This document shows, one piece after another, positions 8,257-17,028 of a DNA stretch of 64,000 bases; the first letter of the stretch is position 1; each line of letters begins with the position of its first letter. The DNA comes from DASUFE01 sp036274675 (GTDB lineage: Bacteria > Pseudomonadota > Gammaproteobacteria > HTCC5015): contig DASUFE010000122.1 in NCBI GenBank assembly GCA_036274675.1, positions 62,001 to 126,000 on the forward strand, given 5' to 3'. Made by a program: the position numbers and the translations under genes. Under the pieces are notes generated by a model. The model was not told the origin of the DNA and did not search any database. It worked only from the letters and a program-made list of their open reading frames with translations.

Positions 8257-9906
8257 TCAATGCTTCGGATATTCGCCGTTCTTGGGCCAGGGTTCGGCGA
8301 GATACGGGAATTCGCCGAGGAACGGTTTGTCGTTGGTCAGCGGATTCGGCACGGTCTTCGGTACGATCGGCGCGCTTTCCCATAATGCGGGCTGGTTGAG
8401 CGTTTCGATGTCGCAGGGTTTGGCGCCGCAGTTCTGGCCCATGTCCAGAAAAGTCGCCAGGAAGCGCGTCGCCACCTGGTCGGTCAGGCGGCGGCCGTAG
8501 GGCCAGGTGCCGTTGGTATCCATATCGACCTGGGTCAGGTTCGGTATGAAGATTTCGAAAGTCCGCTTCAGGGGAATATCCTTGCCGCTCGGGTTCCAGC
8601 TGTTATCCGGCATGTTCAGTTTCTGGAAGAAGCATTTCTTCACGCGCGGGAAAGCCTCCGTCGCCAGCGTGTACACCTTGTGCACCGACACCGGCGAGTT
8701 ATCGTGATCGAAGCAGGTCGGCAGGCCGAGCGCGCTGATCGACGGGCCGAAGCCCCAGCCCAGGTGCGCGAAGCGGATGGTGAACTCGCGGAGGAACTTC
8801 AGGTTATTCGGGCCGAGATGATCGTCATAGCGCAGGCTCAACGCCGCGTCGGAGAAGGGCACGCCGTCATGATCGACCTTGTTGTAATCCGATTCGCGAT
8901 CGTTGAATTCGAGTTCTTTCTGGAACATCGATTTGATCCACAGCCACATGCGCGTCCACCAGGACGGCGCGTAGTGGGCGATCTTGGCGGAGGCTTTGAG
9001 CACGTAGCTTTCGCCCCACAGCCGGACGATGCGCTCGGCTTGGGGGGATTCCGTCATAAAGGCCATCGGTATTTCGAAGCTGAGCGTATTGATGTTGCGG
9101 CCGGCCTGATCATCTTCGCCGTCGTAGACGAAGCGGAAATTGCCGTCCGCATCCTTTTTGAAACGGTCGCCTTTCCACTCATACGGTCCGGGCGGCAGAT
9201 CGTATTTTTCGCCCTTGCCGTGCATGGGATGCGCCGGATCGTAGTTGAAGAGATCGTTGCCTTCCAATTCGAGCAGGGTCTTGGGGATCGGCAGCTCCGC
9301 CAGGGTTTTATAGCTGGCGGCCGGGATCTTGAAGAATTGGGGCGCGTAGTTGATCGAGCGGAAGAAGCCGTGCAGATTGTTGAAAAAGGCATCGTCACGG
9401 CCGCCGAGGAAGGCCTTGATGGTCTGGCCGCGCGGGGTTTCAATGTCGGCCACCTGGTTGGTCTCGACGATCTGGTGGAAGTCGCCGCCCGGGAAACCGA
9501 TGAACGCCACCTTGGCCTGGTTCCTGTCGTTGAAGGACACCTTTATATAGGGCGTTTTGAAATTGAGAAACTGCTGCTTGAGCGCTTCGAAATGGGCGAT
9601 CATGCCTTCCAGCGATTCGGCGTCGGAGTAATCGCTGCTGCGTGGCGCCGGGTCGAGGTGAATCTGGTACATGAGGTCCTTGTCGAATACGCCGGCTTCC
9701 GGCAGCGGGGCGAAGGTGAGCTGCACCACCAGGTTGTCGGCGCCGTCCGCCGGATAGGCGAAGATGTCGTAGAGATCCGCGCCGCTGACCGGGACGTCGG
9801 CATAGATCGAGTTGACCGCGTTGGGATCGTTATGGTCGGCGGCATGCGCGTAACCGAAAGCGAGCAGCGCGAGCGCGGGGGTCAGATATTTGAGTAAGCC
9901 CTTCAT
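8257..9906 (-). CDS. Exported DUF4331-family protein
   Basis: 549 residues with a Sec signal peptide (about 1-22, ending AHA) and a mature start ADHNDPNAVNS. This opening and the following segment on a jelly-roll-like fold resemble the DUF4331 family, whose function is not known. Many Asp/His residues would allow metal binding, but no known active site is visible. The ATG at 9906 is preferred: AAGGAG precedes it, whereas the upstream in-frame ATG at 9939 has none. It is the last gene of the run diheme cytochrome, GMC oxidoreductase, DUF4331, and is ended by a terminator. Confidence 0.75.
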   Translation of the reverse strand: MKGLLKYLTPALALLAFGYAHAADHNDPNAVNSIYADVPVSGADLYDIFAYPADGADNLVVQLTFAPLPEAGVFDKDLMYQIHLDPAPRSSDYSDAESLEGMIAHFEALKQQFLNFKTPYIKVSFNDRNQAKVAFIGFPGGDFHQIVETNQVADIETPRGQTIKAFLGGRDDAFFNNLHGFFRSINYAPQFFKIPAASYKTLAELPIPKTLLELEGNDLFNYDPAHPMHGKGEKYDLPPGPYEWKGDRFKKDADGNFRFVYDGEDDQAGRNINTLSFEIPMAFMTESPQAERIVRLWGESYVLKASAKIAHYAPSWWTRMWLWIKSMFQKELEFNDRESDYNKVDHDGVPFSDAALSLRYDDHLGPNNLKFLREFTIRFAHLGWGFGPSISALGLPTCFDHDNSPVSVHKVYTLATEAFPRVKKCFFQKLNMPDNSWNPSGKDIPLKRTFEIFIPNLTQVDMDTNGTWPYGRRLTDQVATRFLATFLDMGQNCGAKPCDIETLNQPALWESAPIVPKTVPNPLTNDKPFLGEFPYLAEPWPKNGEYPKH

Positions 9907-10050
9907 GTGATTGCTCCTTGTTGTTCTCAGAACCGCCACGCCGGGTAATGTTTTGCTTCTTCTTACCCTGCCCTGGCTGAGTTCGAGAGGATTAATAAAT
10001 TCCGTTATGGCAGAGCCCGCCGCAAGGGCGGCAGGCTCTGATCTTTACAC

Positions 10051-11910
10051 TTACCGACCAGCCTTCTTTGCATCAGCGATAATCACGTCGCTCGCCTTCT
10101 CGCTGATCATGTACACCGGCGTGACGATGAAGAAGCCCGGTATCTTCGGGAACACCGAGGCATCGACCACGCGCAGATTGCGCACGCCGCGCACGCGGAA
10201 GTTGCCGTCGAGCACCGCCATCTTGTCGCCGTCCGCCCCGATCTTGCAGGTGCAGGAGGCATGGTGGCCCCAGGCCTCGTTCTTGATGAATTCGCGGAGC
10301 TGTTCGCGGGTCTGTACCTTGGGTCCGGGCACTTCTTCCGCGGCGACCAGGTCCTTGTAGCCCTGCATCATGTTGCGCACGAACTGCACGCCCTCGACCA
10401 CGGATTCCAGGTCTTCACCGCTCTTGTCATTGCCTTCCGTGAAGTAATGGAAGTTGATGTCCGGAGTATCCAGCGGATCGGTGGAACGCAGCTTCACGGT
10501 GCCGGCGCAGTTGTTGGTGTGCGCCTTGAGCACGGCCCAGGTGAAATAGTTCTTGTGCTTGATGAAGGCGTCGGAGTATCCGGGGTAATATCCCTTGAAC
10601 AGTCCGGCCAGCCCGAAGATAAACAGGTCGGGCAGGGGGCGCTCCGGCGCGGACTTGGTGATGACCGACAGCACGGCGCCGTTGGTGGTGTAAACGCCTT
10701 TGCCTTCCAGCCATTCCTTGAACATCGGGTCCGGCTGTTCGCCGGGGGCGGGACCCTTGAACGTCGCGCCTTCCAGCAGCGCGAAATCGTGCTTCATGCG
10801 CGCGACCACGCCGACTTCATAGCGGTCCTGCAGGTTCTCGCCCACGCCCGGCAGATCCACTTTCACCTCAATGCCGTGTTTCTGCAGCTCGGCTTTCGGG
10901 CCGATGCCGGAGAGCTTGAGCAGTTGCGGCGTGTTGAAAGCGCCGCCGGACAGAATGACTTCGCGCGAGGCGCGCACCTGTTTCGCGGGTCCGGCATTGG
11001 CGGGCTGGGGCTTTGTGTGCGCCGCATAAATGCTGGCGCCTTCGCGGTATTCGACACCGGTGGCCATGTTGTTCGTGTCGAGCAGCACCCGCGTCACCAG
11101 GGCGTTGGTTTTGACGGTGAGGTTCTGCGGATGCGATTTCAGCACGGCCTGGATGTAATTGCGGGTACCGGTGCGGCAGCCGTTTTTGGTGGCGAGCGGC
11201 GCGAAGCGGATGCCTTCGGCGTTCTTTTTCACCAGCGCCCAGTCATTGGGGTCGAGCAGTGCGTCCAGGCTGGCCTTGATGCGCTGCAGCGGCTTACCGA
11301 GCTTGGTAATCGCGCCGAGCGCGGATTTGATGATAACGGTGACCAGCTCCATATCCTTCACGACCAGGCGCGAGTCCGCGATGTTGGTGGTGAGCCAGCC
11401 CTTGAAGCCGTGGCGCCTGGGGTTCCAGCCGAACATGCGGGCAAAGAAGCGGCGCACCGGCCGATAGTTGCAGTTTTCCAGGCGCTCGAAATATTTGCGC
11501 ATGTTGTCCGCGCGCCAGCTGCGGTCGCCGGTGATGTCGGCGATATGGTCCCAGTCCGCGTTATGCGGGTAGACGGTGATCATGGCGTTATGCGCGGTGC
11601 AGCCGCCGAGCGTGCCCGAGCGCGGGTACAGGATGCCGTCCTTTTTCTCGACGTATTTGGTGTCCTTGCGCTGCAGCGTGTCGTCGCCGTAGTGGCGGAC
11701 GTAGAAATCCCATTTCAGGCTGTCGTCTTCCGAGGCCAGTGCGTGGAACACCGGCACCTGGCAGTTGTAGGGGTTGGCTTCGCCGCCGGCTTCCAGCAGC
11801 AGCACCTTGTAGCCGGCCTTGGCGAGATTGCAGGCCAGCGGACCGCCGCCGGCGCCCGAGCCGACGACGATGTATTCATATTCAGCTTTGGATTTGTTTT
11901 CGATATTCAT
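10051..11910 (-). CDS. GMC-family FAD-dependent oxidoreductase
   Basis: 619 residues. The FAD-binding Rossmann motif GSGAGGGPLA lies at 17-26 with the LLLEAGG strand end after it. A C-terminal GMC block (GHHASCTCKIG) carries the likely catalytic His. The family oxidises alcohols, aldehydes, sterols or sugars. No signal peptide, so it is predicted cytoplasmic, although its neighbours are periplasmic. The nearby diheme cytochrome could be an electron acceptor only if the protein is exported in some other way. The substrate is unknown; lipase-like genes across the divergent promoter suggest a lipid-derived alcohol (inference). Confidence 0.85.
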   Translation of the reverse strand: MNIENKSKAEYEYIVVGSGAGGGPLACNLAKAGYKVLLLEAGGEANPYNCQVPVFHALASEDDSLKWDFYVRHYGDDTLQRKDTKYVEKKDGILYPRSGTLGGCTAHNAMITVYPHNADWDHIADITGDRSWRADNMRKYFERLENCNYRPVRRFFARMFGWNPRRHGFKGWLTTNIADSRLVVKDMELVTVIIKSALGAITKLGKPLQRIKASLDALLDPNDWALVKKNAEGIRFAPLATKNGCRTGTRNYIQAVLKSHPQNLTVKTNALVTRVLLDTNNMATGVEYREGASIYAAHTKPQPANAGPAKQVRASREVILSGGAFNTPQLLKLSGIGPKAELQKHGIEVKVDLPGVGENLQDRYEVGVVARMKHDFALLEGATFKGPAPGEQPDPMFKEWLEGKGVYTTNGAVLSVITKSAPERPLPDLFIFGLAGLFKGYYPGYSDAFIKHKNYFTWAVLKAHTNNCAGTVKLRSTDPLDTPDINFHYFTEGNDKSGEDLESVVEGVQFVRNMMQGYKDLVAAEEVPGPKVQTREQLREFIKNEAWGHHASCTCKIGADGDKMAVLDGNFRVRGVRNLRVVDASVFPKIPGFFIVTPVYMISEKASDVIIADAKKAGR

Positions 11911-11963
11911 TTTCTATCGTCCTTAAAGAAATTTGCCGATGCGGCGGAAGGGGAATCGAAGGC

Positions 11964-12035
11964 TAACCACAGAGCGCACAGAGTGCACAGAGATAAGAAT
12001 CAAGTTCTCGGTGTTCTCTGTGCTCTCTGTGGTTA
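11964..12035. repeat. CACAGAG-type palindromic repeat, copy 1
   Basis: Begins TAACCACAGAG and ends CTCTCTGTGGTTA. The left arm is CACAGAG repeated at 9-nt spacing and the right arm is its inverted copy. It forms a long imperfect hairpin in the gap between the cytochrome and GMC genes. Same family as the elements near 21.6, 30.2, 49.2, 50.2, 55.7 and 58.9 kb. Confidence 0.9.
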
Positions 12036-12044
12036 ATGTTCTAA

Positions 12045-14273
12045 TTACATGGTCTTCAGGAATTCGATCAGCGCGCGCTTGTCTTCATCCGACAGGTCGC
12101 TGCCGTAAGTGTGGCCGCGGTTCAGTATGAAGTCGGGGCACTTGCTGACCTTGAGCAGGTCCGGCACCAGCTGCGTCAGCAATTCCGTGGACTGCTGCTC
12201 GTTCAGATTATTCTTTTTGATGCTGATCAGGCTTTCGGACAGATGCTTGATCAGCCGCACCAGATCCTTGGGGTCCGCTTCCATGTTGATGTTCGCGAGC
12301 AGGTTGATCGGCGTGCCCTTGGGGATCGGCCCGATGCGCAGTTCATTCTTGTCTTTGAGTTCGAGACCGGCGCGGATCAGTTTCGGCAGCACCGCGGCCG
12401 AGACGATCAGCCAGCTTTCGCGGTCGGTGCGGTACATCACGCCGGGTTTGCGTTTCTCCGGCCACAGCAGCTGCTCGATCGAGTTGTTGAAGGCGCGCAT
12501 GCGGCCCTGGGTGCTCGCGACATCGGGCTTGAAGTAGGATGTGCCGTCCTGGTCGTAGAGATAGTCCAGCTCGCCCAGCGAATTGTTGGCGAAGAACGGC
12601 GCGGAGGCCCACAGGCTGACCAGGGTGGCGGCCCTGAGATAGCCGCGACCGCCTGCCGGCGGATCCCAGTCGTAGGCCTCGCCCGTCAGCGGATTGGTGA
12701 CTTCGATGGAGCCGATATTGGGCAGCTCTTTATAGGTCTGCGAGGAGAAGCTGTCCCAGATGTGGCCTTCGGTCGCATTGCTCGCCAGCGCGGTGCAGGC
12801 GTTGAGACCGGTCGTGCTCACCGGGTAACGCGCATCGGTGGAGAGGAAGTTGTTGTCCAGGAAGTCGGGCTGTAATACCAGTTGACGCATCTGTTCGGCG
12901 TATTCCGGGGCATCCAGAGCCGCCGCCGGTTGCTTGCTGGAGTGGCAGCTGGCGCAGTTGTCGGCAAAGGCGAGCTTGCCCTTGTTCAATACTTCCTGGT
13001 TGCCGGTCAGATAATCCGCCCCGCCCGGCGCGTCCCGGAGGTGCATCGGGCCGGAGGCCTTGGCGAAGAAGGCCGCGAGGTTCGGCAGGCGTTCGGCGGT
13101 GGCCTGCCAGTAGACCGAGTTGGCGTTGGCGTTCGCCACGTCGAAAGGCGTTTGCTTGCCGCCGATCAGCGGCGTGAAGTTTGTCAGCCACTGTTCATGG
13201 AACTCGCCGATGTTGATGAACACGCGCGCCAATGCGCCGGCGAGACCGACCGAGTCGGCGCCGTCTTTCAGAATATGCGGGGTGATCAGGGTGCCATCTT
13301 CGCGCACGCCTTCCTGCACGCCGGGGACGCCGTCCTTCACGCCGGGAACCTCGTCCACCGTCGCATCATTCTGCTGTTCGGGGAATTGCTTCGAGGCTTC
13401 GAGGCGCGCCAGCACATTGAACACGGAGTTCATGGTGCGCGGGCCGTTGATGCTGTCGGAGGCGATCAGCGAAGTATCGAGCGCGCCCGGGGGTTGCGTG
13501 GCCATCAGCTGGTAGACGAAATTGTCCTTGCCGAGGTCGCGACCGAAGACGCGGCCGATCCAGAAGAATTCCGCGCCGATGTTTGAGGAGAGGTTTTCCC
13601 AGCCCGGATTCTCGGCATCCGCCGGCGGGTACAGGGGGTGGAAGCTGACATGGCAGAAACCGCAGGACATGCCGACGCGGTAGGTGCGGACCAGCTTGGG
13701 ATCGTTGTAATACAGGGGATCGTTGTAAAAGCGTTCGGCATCCCAGTTCTTCTGCGCCACTGCGTCGAAGGCCGGGTTGTCGAAAATGCGCAGGCCGACC
13801 ACGCCGGAGGAGCGGCCGTAAACGGATTCATCCAGATCGGATGGCGCCGGCTCGACGCGTTCGTCCAGCCACAGGCCCCATTTGTCCGGCTGGGTTGCCT
13901 TGCGGAATCCGGGTTCGTTGATAAGGCCGGTGTAGGCGAAACGGGTGTCACGGTCCGAACTCAGGGTCTTCAGCAGATCCAGGATGCCGAAACTGTGATT
14001 CGCCATGTGGTCCCAGAAGGCGTCGTTGCCCGCGGTCCACAGGATCCAGGTGTTGCGGCCCATGCGCTCACCTTCGGTGAGCTCGATACCGCCATCCATC
14101 TTGTCGAGCAGGTGCGTCGCGGTCTGCGGGAAGTCGGCGGTGGTCTTGCCGGCGCGCTTGGCGGCGTCTTCGATCGCGGTCCACTTGTGTATGATCAGGA
14201 AAATTACCGCGACAGCGGCGGCGATGATTACTAAGGTCAGAATTTTAACCTTGCCCTGGTTGATTCCGTTCAT
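12045..14273 (-). CDS. Membrane-anchored diheme c-type cytochrome
   Basis: 742 residues. An N-terminal membrane anchor (about 9-28) is followed by a large periplasmic part with two CxxCH haem sites, CGFCH (204-208) and CASCH (440-444). The length and widely spaced haems recall large diheme cytochrome/peroxidase-like proteins, but I cannot assign a subfamily. The ATG at 14273 has an AGGA site; an in-frame ATG 23 codons upstream lacks one. First gene of the minus-strand set with GMC oxidoreductase and DUF4331, with which it may pass electrons. The promoter lies in the divergent space before the patatin-like gene. Confidence 0.75.
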   Translation of the reverse strand: MNGINQGKVKILTLVIIAAAVAVIFLIIHKWTAIEDAAKRAGKTTADFPQTATHLLDKMDGGIELTEGERMGRNTWILWTAGNDAFWDHMANHSFGILDLLKTLSSDRDTRFAYTGLINEPGFRKATQPDKWGLWLDERVEPAPSDLDESVYGRSSGVVGLRIFDNPAFDAVAQKNWDAERFYNDPLYYNDPKLVRTYRVGMSCGFCHVSFHPLYPPADAENPGWENLSSNIGAEFFWIGRVFGRDLGKDNFVYQLMATQPPGALDTSLIASDSINGPRTMNSVFNVLARLEASKQFPEQQNDATVDEVPGVKDGVPGVQEGVREDGTLITPHILKDGADSVGLAGALARVFINIGEFHEQWLTNFTPLIGGKQTPFDVANANANSVYWQATAERLPNLAAFFAKASGPMHLRDAPGGADYLTGNQEVLNKGKLAFADNCASCHSSKQPAAALDAPEYAEQMRQLVLQPDFLDNNFLSTDARYPVSTTGLNACTALASNATEGHIWDSFSSQTYKELPNIGSIEVTNPLTGEAYDWDPPAGGRGYLRAATLVSLWASAPFFANNSLGELDYLYDQDGTSYFKPDVASTQGRMRAFNNSIEQLLWPEKRKPGVMYRTDRESWLIVSAAVLPKLIRAGLELKDKNELRIGPIPKGTPINLLANINMEADPKDLVRLIKHLSESLISIKKNNLNEQQSTELLTQLVPDLLKVSKCPDFILNRGHTYGSDLSDEDKRALIEFLKTM

Positions 14274-14719
14274 GTGTCCTACCTTGTCGTTATGGTTGGC
14301 CCGGGAGACCCCGGATTTGATGAAGCCCGAACCTCTTCTCAAAACCCAGGGGTCCGGTTTGTGTCCGATCCTGCGCCGCGCGTGCGGGGTGAGATTCCGA
14401 GATGAGTTCGCGTTAATTTCCGTGTTTGGGGTTTAATTGTAGTTATCGCCCAAAGCCCCCGAAATTTACGGGTGTTAATGATAATGTGATTGCACAAAAA
14501 CACAAGCATTGCGGTCACGCCCGTTACCGCGTGCCGCGCGGATTCGCGGCGGCGATAAAACCGTTTCGCAATTTGCAAGCAACTGCTATATTTTTCCGCC
14601 TGCCACAGTCGCCCACGCGCGCGAGCGCGCGGAGTTTTGCGACGCATGCAGGAAGCGCCTGATAAAAGGCCAAGGGAATCAGATAATTACAACTCGGTTG
14701 GATCCGAAGAGGGCAGGGC
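14274..14719. other. Divergent promoter region, cytochrome / patatin-like genes
   Basis: About 450 nt between two outward-reading genes; it must hold both promoters. The section near 14420-14490 and 14560-14600 is A/T-rich, with a short G/C palindrome near 14617-14635. No confident -35/-10 pair or operator was picked out. Small open frames here are not convincing. Confidence 0.45.
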
Positions 14720-16888
14720 ATGAATAACCATGAGTATACGGACGAATCGGAAGCCGTCATTGCGGCTGAGCGCGAGCACATTCTGCTGGGACGCGAAGAA
14801 GAAAATGTCATCAGCCAAAAGGATGAGTTCACGGGGCTTGCACTGTCGGGGGGCGGCATCCGCTCCGCTTCCTTCTGTCTCGGCGTGATACAGGCGCTCG
14901 TCAACGGCGGCGTCCTCAAGAAAATGGATTACTTGTCAACGGCCTCGGGCGGAGGCTATCTGGGTTCGGCGCTGACCTGGTTTCTCCGGCGCGGCCTGCC
15001 CGATGGTTCGAAGGCGGGCAAGGATCCGGAGAATTTCCCGTTCGGCAGGGCGGGCTGCGGCGCGCGCAACCAGCAGGGGAACCGCAATGCGATCCTGGAT
15101 TTCCTGCGTCAGCATGGCGAGTATCTCGCTCCGGGCAACGGTCTGGATTTCATCTCTTTCATCGGCTACAGCCTGCATACGGTCTTTATTTCGCTGCTGG
15201 TGTATTTTTCACTCGCGTCACTGTTCATGTTCGGAGTGATATCCCTGCCCATCCTGTTCCGCGATACGCCCATACCGGACATCATGAATGCGGACGGCAC
15301 CCCGCTGGTGCTGAGCAATGTGTTCCTGCTGGCCGCCGTCGTCTTTGTGGGCTTTTTCTTCATCACCAGTATTATCTACAGCCTTATTACCCGCCTGCCT
15401 TTCGGCAGCTATCCATGGCGCTACAGGTTTCGCGCCTGGATGCAGGTGGCGCTGGGCATCTATCTCAAGCTCGCGGTTATTTCCGCGGTGCTCGGTTCCC
15501 TGCCCGTGGTCTATGACGCCCTGCTGGCGCTGCATGCGCATATCAAGGCGGCCGGCGCCTCGACCATGCTGGGTACGTTGATGGGCTGGTACTCCAATTA
15601 TCGCGATCGGCGTTCGCAGAAGGAGCCTGGCGCCGGTAACAGCATGACCGCCCTGATCGCGGCCGTGTTGATCATTTACGGACTGCTGCTTGGCGCCTAC
15701 ATTACAGCCGATATCATCTATAACTCGACGGGGCTGGATTACATACTGCCGCTGGCTGCGTTGATATTTTTCGCCGTCGTGCTCGGCTACTGCATCAATA
15801 TCAATTACGTGAGTCTGCACCGCATGTATCGCGACCGCCTGATGGAAGCCTTTACGCCCAATCCGTCGAACGTTGCGGGCAATCAGTGGGGACTGGCCAC
15901 CGAAGCGGATGAAGCCCTGCTGGAGGACATGTGCCAGCCGCCGAACCGGCGTCCGTACCACATTCTCAATACCAACCTGGTGCTGGTGAATTCGGAAACC
16001 TCGAAGTATCGCGGCCGCGGCGGCGATTGCTTCATCATGTCGCCTCTATATTGCGGCAGCGACGCCACCGGCTGGCGGCAGACGTCGACTTACCTCAAGA
16101 AGAGCTCGCGCGGCATCAGCCTGCCGACCGCGATGGCTATATCCGGCGCGGCGCTTAACCCGAGCGCGGCCAATAACGGCCGCGGCTCCTCGCGTAACCG
16201 CTGGGTGTCGATCCTCTACACGATTTTGAATCTGCGCCTCGGCTACTGGATTCTCAATCCCGGGCGCAAGGGTTCGATTTTCTTTACGCCCAACTTCATC
16301 AAGCCGGGTCTGACGCAGAGCATCCTCGGCAAGGGCCTGCGCGAAAACAGGAGCGTGCTTGAGCTGTCCGATGGCGGGCATTTCGACAACCTGGGGCTGT
16401 ATGAAATGATCCGCCGCCGGCTCAAGACCATCATCGTCTGCGACGGCGGCGCCGATGCGAAATTCACTTTCGACGATCTGGCGAACGCGATCGAGCGCGT
16501 GCGCGTGGATTTCGGGGCCCGCATTCTGTTCAACGACGAGGAATTCCCGTTGAGCGCCGTGCTGCCGGATTCGGCCGGAAGCGAGGCGACGGACACGAAA
16601 TACCAGCTGGCGAAGCGCGGTTTTGCGGTCGCTTCCATACACTATGCGGACGGCGGCGAAGGCACGCTGATTTATATCAAGGCTACCATGGTGCGCGACC
16701 TGCCGATGGACGTTTACAGCTACAAGTCGGCCAATCCGTCGTTTCCGCACCAGCCGACCGCGGACCAGTTCTTCGACGAGGTGCAGATCGAGGCCTATCG
16801 CGAACTCGGTTACTACCTCGGCTGGCAGGTGTTGGAAGCCAATACCCCGAAGGGGCTGGTAAAGAACAAGAAACCGCGCTGGATTTGA
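14720..16888 (+). CDS. Membrane patatin-like phospholipase
   Basis: 722 residues. The patatin fold is split by a membrane block. The N-terminal part has the oxyanion loop LSGGGIRSA (42-50) and a nucleophile elbow TASGGGY (Ser76; the usual GxSxG Gly is replaced by Thr). About five hydrophobic helices follow (roughly 150-375). Then comes SDGGHFDNLG, with the catalytic Asp near 551. The substrate is probably a lipid acyl ester at the inner membrane (inference). GAGGGCAGGG precedes the ATG. It heads a plus-strand pair with the hydrolase lipoprotein, opposite the cytochrome/GMC/DUF4331 set. Confidence 0.78.
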   Translation: MNNHEYTDESEAVIAAEREHILLGREEENVISQKDEFTGLALSGGGIRSASFCLGVIQALVNGGVLKKMDYLSTASGGGYLGSALTWFLRRGLPDGSKAGKDPENFPFGRAGCGARNQQGNRNAILDFLRQHGEYLAPGNGLDFISFIGYSLHTVFISLLVYFSLASLFMFGVISLPILFRDTPIPDIMNADGTPLVLSNVFLLAAVVFVGFFFITSIIYSLITRLPFGSYPWRYRFRAWMQVALGIYLKLAVISAVLGSLPVVYDALLALHAHIKAAGASTMLGTLMGWYSNYRDRRSQKEPGAGNSMTALIAAVLIIYGLLLGAYITADIIYNSTGLDYILPLAALIFFAVVLGYCININYVSLHRMYRDRLMEAFTPNPSNVAGNQWGLATEADEALLEDMCQPPNRRPYHILNTNLVLVNSETSKYRGRGGDCFIMSPLYCGSDATGWRQTSTYLKKSSRGISLPTAMAISGAALNPSAANNGRGSSRNRWVSILYTILNLRLGYWILNPGRKGSIFFTPNFIKPGLTQSILGKGLRENRSVLELSDGGHFDNLGLYEMIRRRLKTIIVCDGGADAKFTFDDLANAIERVRVDFGARILFNDEEFPLSAVLPDSAGSEATDTKYQLAKRGFAVASIHYADGGEGTLIYIKATMVRDLPMDVYSYKSANPSFPHQPTADQFFDEVQIEAYRELGYYLGWQVLEANTPKGLVKNKKPRWI

Positions 16889-16903
16889 ATCCGCGTTTTA
16901 ATA

Positions 16904-17007
16904 ACTTCTCTTTCGCAGTGCTCGCAGAGTCCGCTGGGAATCAAGTCCGGTTCGCCCCGGCGCCCGGCTATTGAATTTGAATCAGCGCTCTTTGCGAGCT
17001 CGAGAGA
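16904..17007. repeat. TCGCAGAG-type inverted repeat
   Basis: Left arm around TCTCTTTCGCAGTGCTCGC and right arm around CTCTTTGCGAGCTCGAGAGA are imperfect inverted copies flanking about 60 nt. The motif resembles the elements at 18375-18436 and 24836-25046 but differs from the CACAGAG family. Confidence 0.55.
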
Positions 17008-17028
17008 CCAAGCAAAAGGATGTGCGGT

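Noticed and set aside
8680..9897. 405-codon plus-strand frame opposite the DUF4331 gene
   Set aside because: Shadow frame with no recognisable features; the minus-strand protein has a signal peptide and family start.
10261..12036. 591-codon open frame on the plus strand opposite the GMC gene
   Set aside because: Antisense shadow of a G+C-rich gene. No ribosome site, no family motif, and the minus-strand reading has all GMC motifs.
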